Below, piece after piece: positions 22,224-30,186 of a stretch of DNA of 64,000 bases. The translations under genes were made by a program, and so were the position numbers. Source of the stretch: Pseudomonas sp. KU26590. Lineage in GTDB: Bacteria > Pseudomonadota > Gammaproteobacteria > Pseudomonadales > Pseudomonadaceae. The stretch spans positions 5,831,501 to 5,895,500 of the forward strand of contig NZ_CP110644.1 in NCBI RefSeq assembly GCF_026153515.1, written 5' to 3'. Positions within the stretch are counted from its first letter, which is position 1. Every line of letters begins with the position of its first letter. The notes under the pieces are model-generated. The model did not search any database. It was not told the DNA's origin and worked only from the letters and a program-made list of their open reading frames with translations.

Positions 22224-22260
22224 TCAGGAGGTGTGAAGGTCAGGCCCTCACACCCCCTGA
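22224..22260 (-). other. 16-bp hairpin in the rpmA 3' UTR
   Basis: Bases 22224-22239 pair with 22245-22260 around a 5-base loop. In DNA two positions are A-C mismatches, but in the minus-strand RNA both become U-G wobble pairs. The stem is therefore fully paired only in the rpmA transcript. It lies between the rpmA stop and its terminator, and may protect the 3' end or be a protein site. Confidence 0.6.
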
Positions 22261-22268
22261 ACGCAAGA

Positions 22269-22541
22269 TTATGCCGCGACTTCAGTCTTTGGCACGATGC
22301 TTACATAGCGACGACCGAAGGCGCCTTTAACCTGGAACTTGATCACGCCTTCGACTTTAGCGAACAGGGTGTGATCTTTGCCCATACCAACGCCGTAGCC
22401 AGCGTGGAATTGGGTGCCGCGCTGACGCACGATGATGTTGCCCGGAACGATAACCTGGCCGCCATACATCTTCACGCCAAGGCGTTTGGCTTCTGAGTCG
22501 CGACCGTTACGGGTACTACCACCAGCTTTTTTGTGTGCCAT
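22269..22541 (-). CDS. rpmA: 50S ribosomal protein L27 (bL27)
   Basis: A 90-residue protein with the invariant N-terminus [24 protein letters not shown] and [21 protein letters not shown]. Its N-terminal tail reaches the peptidyl transferase centre. It follows rplU at 33 bases in the conserved rplU-rpmA operon, and a strong terminator follows. No N-terminal pre-extension (as in Firmicutes) is present. Confidence 0.98.
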   Translation of the reverse strand: MAHKKAGGSTRNGRDSEAKRLGVKMYGGQVIVPGNIIVRQRGTQFHAGYGVGMGKDHTLFAKVEGVIKFQVKGAFGRRYVSIVPKTEVAA

Positions 22542-22574
22542 GAGTCAATTCTCCTAGTGAGGATTAGGCTGAAA

Positions 22575-22889
22575 TTAAGCCTGAATACCGGTGATTTTGA
22601 TCTCGGTGTACCACTGGCGGTGGCCCATACGCTTCATGTGGTGCTTACGACGACGGAACTTGATGATGCGGATTTTATCGTGACGACCTTGGGAGATCAC
22701 TTCAGCCACAACGGTAGCGCCTGCAACAACTGGAGCGCCGATGTTCACGTCGTCGCCATTGGCAACCAACAGAACGCGATCAAAAGTAACGGATTCGCCG
22801 GTAGCGATTTCCAGTTTTTCAATCTTCAGGTATTCACCTGGGGCGACCTTGTATTGCTTGCCGCCAGTAACGATTACTGCATAAGACAT
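22575..22889 (-). CDS. rplU: 50S ribosomal protein L21 (bL21)
   Basis: A 104-residue protein. [46 protein letters not shown] and [26 protein letters not shown] are canonical L21 blocks. It starts at the ATG giving MSYAV with GGAGA upstream. It is first in the rplU-rpmA operon and has a leader of about 125 bases from a good sigma-70 promoter. Confidence 0.98.
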   Translation of the reverse strand: MSYAVIVTGGKQYKVAPGEYLKIEKLEIATGESVTFDRVLLVANGDDVNIGAPVVAGATVVAEVISQGRHDKIRIIKFRRRKHHMKRMGHRQWYTEIKITGIQA

Positions 22890-23020
22890 GGTGTATCTCC
22901 GATAATCCTGCTCACCCAGCTCTTTATAGGAAGAGGTATTGGCTGGCATGGCTGCACAAGGCTGGAAGGCCGACATGCAATTGCGTAAGGCAGGTGCTGC
23001 CCAGGAAGTTAGGGTGCGCG

Positions 23021-23049
23021 ATTGTACGCAAGCGATCAACGCCTTGCAA
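23021..23049 (-). promoter_or_regulatory. Sigma-70 promoter of rplU-rpmA
   Basis: On the minus strand TTGCAA (23049-23044) and TACAAT (23026-23021) are separated by 17 bases. Both hexamers match consensus at 4/6 and 5/6. The predicted transcription start is about 125 bases upstream of the rplU ATG. Confidence 0.7.
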
Positions 23050-23067
23050 GCTGCGTTATGTCACGCC

Positions 23068-23096
23068 TTGACAGGGTTGGGCCTGCAACCTAGCAT
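23068..23096 (+). promoter_or_regulatory. Sigma-70 promoter of ispB
   Basis: A perfect TTGACA (23068-23073), 17 bases, then TAGCAT (23091-23096), 32 bases before the ispB start codon. It lies back-to-back with the rplU promoter; the two -35 boxes are 18 bases apart. Confidence 0.65.
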
Positions 23097-23128
23097 GCCG
23101 CGCAACCCTTCTGGAGCACGTCTCGCTG

Positions 23129-24097
23129 ATGCAACCCCAAGCCTTCTACACCGCTGTGGCGGACGACTTTACAGCCGTCGACCACATTATCAAGAAGCAG
23201 CTGACATCGCGCGTGCCGCTGGTCTCCAAAATCGGCGACTACATCACTTCCGCTGGCGGTAAACGTCTGCGCCCATTGCTCGTTCTGTTGTGCGGCAAAG
23301 CGCTGGGCTCTGGCGGTGATGACCTGCGCCTGTTGGCCGCAACCATCGAATTCCTGCACACCGCCACGCTGCTGCACGACGACGTCGTCGACATGTCCGG
23401 CATGCGCCGCGGCCGCTCGACCGCCAATGCGATGTGGGGCAACGCGCCGAGCGTACTGGTGGGTGATTTCCTGTATTCGCGCTCGTTCGAGATGATGGTC
23501 GAACTGGGCTCGATGCAGGTGATGCAGATCCTGTCGAAGGCCACGCGGATCATCGCGGAAGGGGAAGTGTTGCAGCTGTCCAAAGTCCGCGACGCCAGCA
23601 CCACCGAAGAAACCTACATGGAAGTCATCCGCGGCAAAACCGCGATGCTCTTCGAAGCGTCGACCCACAGCGCCGCAGCCCTGGCCAACGCCGGTCCGGA
23701 GCAAAGCGAAGCGCTGCGTACCTTCGGTGATCATCTGGGCGTGGCATTCCAATTGGTCGACGACCTGCTGGACTATCGCGGCGATGCGGAAACCCTCGGC
23801 AAGAATGTCGGTGACGACCTCGCCGAAGGCAAGCCAACCCTGCCGCTGATCTACACCATGCGCGAAGGCACGCCTGAACAAGCTGCGCTGGTTCGCCAGG
23901 CCATTCAGAAAGGCGGCCTGGAAGATCTCGAAAGTATCCGCGATGCCGTGGAAAAGTCAGGTGCCCTTGAGTACACCGCCCAATTGGCACGGGACTACAT
24001 TGCTCGCGCCATTGCCTGTCTGGACGTACTGCCGCCGAGCGTCTATCGCGACGCACTCGTCGAACTGAGTGAATTTGCGGTCGCTCGCACACACTGA
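23129..24097 (+). CDS. ispB: Octaprenyl diphosphate synthase IspB (trans-polyprenyl synthase)
   Basis: A 322-residue all-alpha prenyltransferase that extends FPP with IPP to make the ubiquinone side chain. The first Asp-rich motif is LLHDDVVDMSGMRRGRST (Asp84, 85, 88) and the second is LVDDLLDYRG (Asp211, 212, 215). GGKRLRPLLVLL near residue 44 is the IPP site. Pseudomonads carry ubiquinone-9, so the product chain may be nonaprenyl; length cannot be read from sequence. It is divergent from rplU, as in other gamma-proteobacteria. Confidence 0.95.
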   Translation: MQPQAFYTAVADDFTAVDHIIKKQLTSRVPLVSKIGDYITSAGGKRLRPLLVLLCGKALGSGGDDLRLLAATIEFLHTATLLHDDVVDMSGMRRGRSTANAMWGNAPSVLVGDFLYSRSFEMMVELGSMQVMQILSKATRIIAEGEVLQLSKVRDASTTEETYMEVIRGKTAMLFEASTHSAAALANAGPEQSEALRTFGDHLGVAFQLVDDLLDYRGDAETLGKNVGDDLAEGKPTLPLIYTMREGTPEQAALVRQAIQKGGLEDLESIRDAVEKSGALEYTAQLARDYIARAIACLDVLPPSVYRDALVELSEFAVARTH

Positions 24098-24116
24098 CCC
24101 CTGCCCTGCTCCGTTG

Positions 24117-24143
24117 AAAGCCCGTCCACGTGACGGGCTTTTT
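24117..24143 (+). terminator. Rho-independent terminator of ispB
   Basis: The stem AAAGCCCGTC/GACGGGCTTT is followed by TTT, just after the ispB stop. Confidence 0.9.
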
Positions 24144-24223
24144 GTTGTCTGCGATCCAGGGCCGTTTAGCCAGACCTCACACTCAATGCGAATTAATCTC
24201 AAATAGATCCTTGCTATTCCTCA

Positions 24224-24242
24224 GATAAGAATTATTCTCATT
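24224..24242 (+). promoter_or_regulatory. Possible Fur box upstream of a small conserved protein
   Basis: The 19-mer GATAAGAATTATTCTCATT matches about 12 of 19 positions of the classical Fur consensus, including the leading GATAA. It ends about 20 bases before the start codon at 24264, where a bound repressor would block transcription. The surrounding DNA is AT-rich compared with its neighbours. Confidence 0.45.
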
Positions 24243-24263
24243 GAAACATTTAAGGAGAAGCAC

Positions 24264-24506
24264 ATGACGTATCTGATTGATGCCTGGCTTGATCGGCCAC
24301 AGCCCTACCTGCGCATCCTGGATCGCGAGACAGGCCAAGTGTGTGCAGTGCTGGAGGAAGAGGCGCTCGACGAATTGCGCGATCAGGGGGATCTGGATGT
24401 CAGCAGCCTGAGTTCGAGCGAACCCGGCGTTCAGAAGGAGATGGTGCGAAGTCTGTTTCTGTTCTGCTATGCGCGGGCATTGCGTCCGGCCAGTGAACTG
24501 CATTGA
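24264..24506 (+). CDS. Small conserved Pseudomonas protein, possibly iron-regulated
   Basis: An 80-residue acidic protein (MTYLIDAWLDRPQPYLRILDRETGQVCAVL...). No signal peptide, membrane segment or known catalytic motif is seen. AAGGAG lies six bases before the ATG. It occupies the position of PA4570 of P. aeruginosa, next to ispB, and appears to be its orthologue. A Fur-like site just upstream suggests induction by iron limitation. The function is unknown. The cytochrome c gene found next in P. aeruginosa (PA4571) is absent here. Confidence 0.75.
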   Translation: MTYLIDAWLDRPQPYLRILDRETGQVCAVLEEEALDELRDQGDLDVSSLSSSEPGVQKEMVRSLFLFCYARALRPASELH

Positions 24507-24526
24507 TGACAGCAGATAAAACGACA

Positions 24527-24557
24527 ATGCCGAGCCAGCGCGGGGCTGACTCGGCAT
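24527..24557. terminator. Hairpin between convergent genes
   Basis: ATGCCGAG (24527-24534) pairs with CTCGGCAT (24550-24557), and an inner CAGC/GCTG extends the stem. It separates the convergent 24264 and fklB genes. U-tracts are weak on both strands, so its strength as a terminator is uncertain. Confidence 0.5.
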
Positions 24558-24588
24558 CTGTCGAGCGTGAAGCGGGTGCTACACGGTC

Positions 24589-25206
24589 TTACAGAACGTC
24601 GAGCAGCTCGACGTCGAAGACCAGAACGCTGTGCGGCGGAATGCTGCCAACGCCTTGAGCGCCGTACGCCAGTTCGCTAGGAACGTACAGACGCCATTTG
24701 CTGCCAGCCTTCATCAGTTGCAGGGCTTCGGTCCAGCCTGGAATCACGCCGCCGACCGGAAATTCAGCCGGTTCGCCACGATCGTAGGAGCTGTCAAACA
24801 CAGTGCCGTCGATCAGCATGCCGTGATAATGGGTGCGCACATTGCTTTCGCGGGTCGGTTGAGCGCCTTCGCCTGCGGTGATCACTTCATATTGCAGACC
24901 AGATTCCAAGGTAGTCACGCCATCACGCTTGGCGTTCTCGGTCAGGTATTCCTTACCGGCGCCAGCCGCTGCTTCCGCTTTGGAAGCTGCTTCGGCTTGC
25001 ATGATTTCGCGGATGACTTTGAAGCTCGCGCCCATTTCTTCCTGGCCCACACGGCTCGGTTTGCCGGCGAAAGCGTCGGTCAGGCCAGCCAGAATAGCGT
25101 CGAGGTCGACACCCGGCGGCGGGTTGTCACGCAGTTGGTCGCCCAGTTGACGGCCAATGCCGTAGCTGACGCGGGTTTCGTCTGTGGACAGATTGACTTC
25201 GGACAT
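24589..25206 (-). CDS. fklB: FKBP-type peptidyl-prolyl isomerase FklB (dimeric, FkpA-like)
   Basis: A 205-residue protein. The N-terminal dimerisation helices are about residues 1-90 (VSYGIGRQLGDQL, FKVIREIMQAEAASKAEAAAGAGKEYLTENAK). The C-terminal FKBP domain has SGLQYEVITAGEG, VRTHYHGMLIDGTVFDSSYDRGEPAEFPVGGVIPGWTEALQLMKAGSKWRLYVPSELAYG and SVLVFDVELLDV. No signal peptide is present, pointing to a cytoplasmic FklB rather than periplasmic FkpA/Mip. The orthologous position in P. aeruginosa is PA4572. Confidence 0.92.
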   Translation of the reverse strand: MSEVNLSTDETRVSYGIGRQLGDQLRDNPPPGVDLDAILAGLTDAFAGKPSRVGQEEMGASFKVIREIMQAEAASKAEAAAGAGKEYLTENAKRDGVTTLESGLQYEVITAGEGAQPTRESNVRTHYHGMLIDGTVFDSSYDRGEPAEFPVGGVIPGWTEALQLMKAGSKWRLYVPSELAYGAQGVGSIPPHSVLVFDVELLDVL

Positions 25207-25289
25207 GAGACTGCTCCGCTGAAGAGCGCCCTGGGGCGCCCGTATTTAAAGGCCGGGCAGCCTAGCACAAAGCGTAATACCCGTAACCT

Positions 25290-25595
25290 CTACCAGGCCG
25301 AGCGAATGGACAGGGGAATCTTGACGTTCTGGTCCAGCTCATCGTGCACGCCGCACATTTCATCGTGAACCACCGCGTGGACCAGACTGAACGGCAGCGG
25401 CGGCACCGACTGCAGCAGCTCCCGCGCGTGCTCGACGGAACGCAGGTGCAATGCCTTGTTATGCGAGTCGACCAAGCGATGTCCGACGCCCTGCATCCTC
25501 GCTTCCAGCAGGTAGATACCGCCTTCTATGGAGATCAGGTTGAGTTCGTCGATGCGGCCGGCGCCGGCATGGGAAGTGAGTTCCTGCAAGTTCAT
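25290..25595 (-). CDS. DUF6482-type small protein
   Basis: A 101-residue cytoplasmic protein (MNLQELTSHAGAGRIDELNLISIEGGIYLLEARM). The pattern ISIEGGIYLLEA followed by HARELLQSV fits the Pseudomonas DUF6482 family as I recall it; the assignment is tentative. GAGG lies seven bases before the start. It sits between fklB and the UPF0114 gene, as in P. aeruginosa (PA4573 region). Function unknown. Confidence 0.65.
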   Translation of the reverse strand: MNLQELTSHAGAGRIDELNLISIEGGIYLLEARMQGVGHRLVDSHNKALHLRSVEHARELLQSVPPLPFSLVHAVVHDEMCGVHDELDQNVKIPLSIRSAW

Positions 25596-25734
25596 GGTCG
25601 AGCCTCGTGGTCACTGGCTGAATAGGCGAGTACTCAGTCTCGCTGATGGAGGCCGTAGCGCAAGAAACCAGCGATGCCGCTGGTCATATTTGCTCAGAAC
25701 GCTGCTATCACCGCACGGCCACAAGTGCACGCAA

Positions 25735-26223
25735 TCACTGCTTGGTCAGCTTGTCCAGATAACCCATCGCGAAGGCCGAGACCACAAATGTCATGTGGAT
25801 GATCACGTACCACATCAGGTATTGCGGCTCGATGTTCTTGGCGTCCATGAACACCCGCAACAGGTGAATGGACGAAATCGCGACGATGGACGCCGCGACT
25901 TTCATCTTCAGCGACGAAGAATCCATCTTGCCCAGCCAGTTGAGCTTTTCCTTGCCTTCGTCGATATCCAGCTGCGACACGAAATTCTCGTAGCCGGAGA
26001 TCATCACCATGACCAGCAAACCACCGACCAGCGCCATGTCGATCAACGACAGCAGCACCAGGATCAGGTCCGATTCAGCCAGGGCGAACACATTGGGGAT
26101 GATGTGAAAGATTTCCTGGAAAAACTTCAACGCCAGCGCCAGCAGTCCCAGAGACAAACCGAAGTAGATCGGCGCCAGCAACCAGCGCGATGCGTACATG
26201 GCATTTTCGATAAAACGTTCCAT
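25735..26223 (-). CDS. UPF0114 (YqhA) family inner-membrane protein
   Basis: A 162-residue protein with four hydrophobic segments. The signature starts [30 protein letters not shown] and contains [28 protein letters not shown] and [25 protein letters not shown]. These identify the UPF0114/TIGR00645 family (E. coli YqhA), whose function is unknown. It is probably monocistronic. Confidence 0.92.
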   Translation of the reverse strand: MERFIENAMYASRWLLAPIYFGLSLGLLALALKFFQEIFHIIPNVFALAESDLILVLLSLIDMALVGGLLVMVMISGYENFVSQLDIDEGKEKLNWLGKMDSSSLKMKVAASIVAISSIHLLRVFMDAKNIEPQYLMWYVIIHMTFVVSAFAMGYLDKLTKQ

Positions 26224-26394
26224 TGAAGCTCACAGGTAATTTAAAAGCTCGCGAGTATAGGGCGAAGGCCGATTAGCACAACCCACCCCGAAAAGAGTTG
26301 AAACAATAACGCAAGATGAGGCATTGGGGGCGCTCGACAAATCCGCATCTGCAGACAGCAGAAGGCAGATCCCGGACTCGTCGAGGCGCAGGGG

Positions 26395-26727
26395 TCAGTT
26401 GACAGGAGACGTCCGCTGACCCTGGGCGGCATCGCTGTTGATTCTTCGCAGCTCCCCCTGAAGGTGAAGGCCCCAGATAGGGATCTCCTCCGCCGTTTGA
26501 TAGCCATGCAACACAAGGCTTTCAGCAATGGCATCAAGCACCGATTCGGCAGCAATCGGTCCATGAAAAGGCCCCTGAGCCTTGAGTGCGGAAGGCTGCT
26601 CGCCAGACATCCCGGCAGCGAACAACAAGGTCCACATTCCTTTATCGCCTGACAGCGGGCGAACCACACATTCGATTCGGGTCACCAGACCCAGGCATTG
26701 GCGAGTGAGACAGAGGCTGCGCGGCAT
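26395..26727 (-). CDS. Hypothetical conserved protein (PA4575-like position)
   Basis: A 110-residue protein (MPRSLCLTRQCLGLVTRIECVVRPLSGDKGMWTLLFAAGMSGEQPSALKAQGPFHG...). The start was chosen at 26727 because GAGGAG lies six bases upstream; longer upstream starts exist up to 26874. The central segment PIAAESVLDAIAESLVLHGYQ predicts an amphipathic helix. I do not recognise a family. It lies between the UPF0114 gene and the Lon-like protease gene in the same order as in P. aeruginosa. Confidence 0.65.
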   Translation of the reverse strand: MPRSLCLTRQCLGLVTRIECVVRPLSGDKGMWTLLFAAGMSGEQPSALKAQGPFHGPIAAESVLDAIAESLVLHGYQTAEEIPIWGLHLQGELRRINSDAAQGQRTSPVN

Positions 26728-26912
26728 GGCGAGCTCCTCATTGATTGCAGTATTCATCTCCTTCGCATAACGAGGGAAACGCGTCAGTCCCTTTGACAAC
26801 TGCTGCAACCCGACAATATCGAACAAATACCCCGTTGGAAAAGCGCGAAAACGAAAAGGGCGCCGAATGGTCATTTTGCCATCAAGCGCCCCGTTTCATT
26901 GACGTCAAAGGC

Positions 26913-29345
26913 CTAGCTTTTCAGCTCGGGCTGTAATTGTGGCGCCTCCTTTTCGAGCTCTTTGAGGTCGTCATCGCTGAGCATTTCAGCGATGTCGCGC
27001 AGACGGTCCACCACCCTGCCGTTGACCGAATCATCGGGAAATTGACCGTCCTCATCCGCCTCGCCGACCGACATGCCCACCAACAGGCTCAGCGCCTCAT
27101 CCACCTGACGCACGGCATACACGTGGAACTGCCCCGCGCGCACGGCTTGCAGCACGCGCTCGTCGAGCATCAGTGTGGCGACGTTGGCATGAGGAATGAT
27201 CGCGCCTTGGTCACCGGTCAGACCTCGGGCTTCGCAGAGTCGGAAGAAGCCTTCGATCTTCTCGTTGACGCCGCCGACCGCCTGAACCTCGCCGAACTGG
27301 TTGATCGAACCGGTGATGGCGAAGCACTGCTTGAGCGGGGTTTTCGAGAGTGCGGAAATCAGCGTGCAGACCTCGCCGAGGGAAGCGCTGTCGCCATCGA
27401 CGTAGCCGTAGGACTGTTCCAGCGCGATACTCGCGGAAATGGCCAGCGGGAATTCCTGGGCATAACGGCTGCCCAGATAACCAGTGAGGATCATCACGCC
27501 TTTAGAGTGAATCGGCTGACCCAGGTTGACCTCACGCTCGATGTCGACGATGCCGCTGCCACCCGGGTAAACCGTCGCCGAGATCCGCGCCGGCACACCG
27601 AACGCCGAATCGCCCACTTCCAGCACCGTCAGGCCATTGCACTTGCCGACCGCCGCACCATGGGTGTCGATCAGGATGATGCCCGCAAGCATGTCATCGA
27701 GAATTCGGGCCGACACACGACCGGTGCGGGTGGCCTTGGCCTTCAGCGCGCGCTCAATGTGCCCCGCGTCAGTGCGTTCGTCACCGGCCACGCTGCGGAT
27801 GAAGTCCGCTTCGCTGACCAGTTGAAACAGATCACCAATGCGCGCCGACAAGCGCCCCTGGTGCTCGGCGAGGCGCGCGCTGTAGGTGGCAAGACGCGCC
27901 ACCGCATCCGCCGTCAGGGGCGCCATGCCCTCCTCCGAGGTCCGGGTTTTGAGCAACTGGGCGAACTGCTCAAGGCTCTCGTCGACCATCGGGATGTCTT
28001 CGTCGAAATCCACCAGCACCCGGAACATCTCCTGGAAGTCCGGATCCAGGTCCTGCAGCGTGTAATACAGCGACCGCGCGCCAATGATGATGACTTTGAC
28101 GTGCAACGGAATGGTCTGCGGGGTCAGGGTCACGGTGGCCAGACGACCCAGTTCACCCAGTGGCGCTTCCATTTTCAGCTTGCGCGATTGCAGGGAGCGC
28201 TTGAGGGCGTCCCACACGAACGGCTCGCTGAGCATTTTTTCGGCTTCCAGCACCAGAAAACCGCCGTTGGCCCGGTGAAACGCGCCAGGCCGCATTTGGC
28301 GGAATGTGGTGTAAAGCGCGCCCTGGTCGGTGCTGTATTCGATGCGACCGAAAAGGTTGTCATAGGTCGGGTGCGGCTCGAACACCACCGGCGCCCCACC
28401 GCTGGCGGAATGGCCGACCATCAGGCTCGGGCAGTATTGCTCTTCGAGCAGCTTGCGCGCCTGGGCATCGGTTTTGCTGTCGTCGACCAGTTGCTCGACC
28501 ACGGTCCTGAGCAGGTTGACCTGCACCGCCTGAAGGTAGGCGCACACCGCGGCGTTCTCGGCGTACTGCTCGGACAACGGTGCCAGCAGCGGCTGAAGCG
28601 CGAGGATGATGGTCTCTTCATTGAGCTCACGCATCTGGTTGTTGGACTCGCGCTTCCACTGCGGCAGGCTGGCGAGCTCTTCATTCAACCGCTCTTCGAG
28701 CGTCGAAATATCGTTGTGAAAACGCTCGCGATCGGCTTCCGGCAATTGCGAAAACTCGGCCTCGTCCAGTGCCTTGCCTTCGAGCATCGGGGTAAACGCG
28801 ATGTTGGTGTTATCACGGTACAGCGCGATGTCCTTTTCCAGCGCAAGACGTTCGATGACATCGAGGGCGCGGTCGTAGCGCTGATTGAAGGCGCGGTCGA
28901 TGGAGCTCTTCTTCTGCTGGTAGGACGGATGTTCGAACACCGCAGGAAAGGTCGACAGCAGGTTGTCGATCAGTCCGTTGATGTCGGCAATGAAAGCGCT
29001 GGCGCTGCCGGGCGGCAATTCCAGCGCGCGCGGCTCACGGGCGTCGTCGAAATTGTTGACGTACACCCAGTCCGACGGCGTCTGCATGCGCTTGGCTTCG
29101 GCCTTGAGGTAGCGCTTGACGAAGGAGAACCGGCCGGTGCCGGGCTCGCCCATGACGAACACGTTGTAGCCGGGCCGCGGCATGGCGACGCCGAATTGCA
29201 GGGCTTCGACCGCTCGTTCCTGACCGAGCACGCCGCGAAAGGGTTCCAGATCGTTGGTTGTCGTGAAGCTGAACTGTTCAGCGGAAAAGGGACGGGTCAG
29301 CGCTTCAGGCGCAAGTCGCAAGCTGGCAGCAACAGAATCGGGCAT
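26913..29345 (-). CDS. Lon-like (S16) protease with degenerate AAA domain
   Basis: An 810-residue protein of the AAA_32/Lon_C type, distinct from LonA. The proteolytic dyad is visible: Ser653 (GDSAS) and Lys696 (NEKIEG), 43 residues apart as in Lon. In the N-terminal ATPase, the P-loop reads GEPGTGRFS (residues 66-74), with Arg72 where Lys is expected, and the Walker B position reads FLVLEAEK. A helical insertion (about residues 150-290) lies between. Intrinsic ATPase activity may therefore be weak; this appears to be a property of Pseudomonas homologues such as PA4576. It probably acts on cytoplasmic proteins; the substrate is unknown. AGGA lies upstream of the ATG. Confidence 0.9.
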   Translation of the reverse strand: MPDSVAASLRLAPEALTRPFSAEQFSFTTTNDLEPFRGVLGQERAVEALQFGVAMPRPGYNVFVMGEPGTGRFSFVKRYLKAEAKRMQTPSDWVYVNNFDDAREPRALELPPGSASAFIADINGLIDNLLSTFPAVFEHPSYQQKKSSIDRAFNQRYDRALDVIERLALEKDIALYRDNTNIAFTPMLEGKALDEAEFSQLPEADRERFHNDISTLEERLNEELASLPQWKRESNNQMRELNEETIILALQPLLAPLSEQYAENAAVCAYLQAVQVNLLRTVVEQLVDDSKTDAQARKLLEEQYCPSLMVGHSASGGAPVVFEPHPTYDNLFGRIEYSTDQGALYTTFRQMRPGAFHRANGGFLVLEAEKMLSEPFVWDALKRSLQSRKLKMEAPLGELGRLATVTLTPQTIPLHVKVIIIGARSLYYTLQDLDPDFQEMFRVLVDFDEDIPMVDESLEQFAQLLKTRTSEEGMAPLTADAVARLATYSARLAEHQGRLSARIGDLFQLVSEADFIRSVAGDERTDAGHIERALKAKATRTGRVSARILDDMLAGIILIDTHGAAVGKCNGLTVLEVGDSAFGVPARISATVYPGGSGIVDIEREVNLGQPIHSKGVMILTGYLGSRYAQEFPLAISASIALEQSYGYVDGDSASLGEVCTLISALSKTPLKQCFAITGSINQFGEVQAVGGVNEKIEGFFRLCEARGLTGDQGAIIPHANVATLMLDERVLQAVRAGQFHVYAVRQVDEALSLLVGMSVGEADEDGQFPDDSVNGRVVDRLRDIAEMLSDDDLKELEKEAPQLQPELKS

Positions 29346-29625
29346 CGGACATCCTTACATCAGGCGGGGCAGATGGGCGCATTCTGGCGCTCGCCGCACC
29401 GCACTGGCAAGGCATGAACCACCTGATCGCTTTTCCATATGAGGAACCGTCCTACACAGCTGGTGGAGGCGGATTACACGTAACAATCTGCAATAGCTGA
29501 CGGAACGTTCATATCGTGCCTAAACTCCAACTTGCGCGACTGGTAACAATTTAAATAACCGGTCCGCCCTGGCGCCCTATCGGCCAGGAATCCGACCCTT
29601 GGTTGAAACAACAGAGACTAAAGCT

Positions 29626-30114
29626 ATGAAACGGATTCTTCTTGGTACTCTCTTCGCCGCTGTGTCCATCAACGCCATGGCTCAAGCGCCTGGCGGTCCG
29701 GACTGCGGTTGGGGCAACATGCTGTTTGAAGGTCAACGCGGCACTCCCGCTCACTTCCTCGCTTCCACCACCAACGGTACTTCGGGCAACGCCACCTTCG
29801 GCATGACCTCGGGCACCAACGGCTGCTCCACCAACAGCGCGCTGACTTACGGCGGCAAATCCTGGATTGCCATGAATGGCATGATGGACGAGCTTTCCAA
29901 AGACATGGCCATGGGCCAGGGCGAAGCACTGACCACCTACGCGGTCGTGCTGGGCGTTGCACCGGAAGACCGTGCGCATTTCGCCGCAGTCACCCACGAG
30001 CACTATCAGCAGATCTTCACCAAGGCCGACGCCACTGCTGAAGATGTTCACACCAACACCATCGACATCCTGAAGAACGATCCGACTCTGGCTAAATACG
30101 CGACCCAAGCTTAA
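29626..30114 (+). CDS. DUF3015 family exported protein
   Basis: A 162-residue protein with signal peptide MKRILLGTLFAAVSINAMA, then GGPDCGWGNMLFEGQRGTPAHFLASTTNGTSGNATFGMTSGTNGC, the DUF3015 pattern. It should be periplasmic or secreted; function unknown. The start is the ATG giving MKRILLG; a TTG further upstream (29599) would add an uncharged non-signal extension. It lies between the divergent Lon-like gene and a DUF4105 gene, 280 bases after the Lon-like start. A 10-bp hairpin follows its stop. Confidence 0.85.
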   Translation: MKRILLGTLFAAVSINAMAQAPGGPDCGWGNMLFEGQRGTPAHFLASTTNGTSGNATFGMTSGTNGCSTNSALTYGGKSWIAMNGMMDELSKDMAMGQGEALTTYAVVLGVAPEDRAHFAAVTHEHYQQIFTKADATAEDVHTNTIDILKNDPTLAKYATQA

Positions 30115-30124
30115 AGTCGTGCCG

Positions 30125-30149
30125 CCTGCCTTCCTCCCCGGAAGGCAGG
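30125..30149 (+). terminator. Hairpin after the DUF3015 gene
   Basis: CCTGCCTTCC (30125-30134) pairs perfectly with GGAAGGCAGG (30140-30149). It is followed by a weak TTCTCC tract, so it may attenuate transcription before the DUF4105 gene at 30187. Confidence 0.6.
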
Positions 30150-30186
30150 TTCTCCGCCCTGCCCACTTCTGACTAGTTGCCAATCT

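Noticed and set aside
26937..29417. A plus-strand frame of 826 codons opposite the Lon-like gene
   Set aside because: It is the antisense of a clearly coding gene; its translation has no family motif and arises from high third-position GC.
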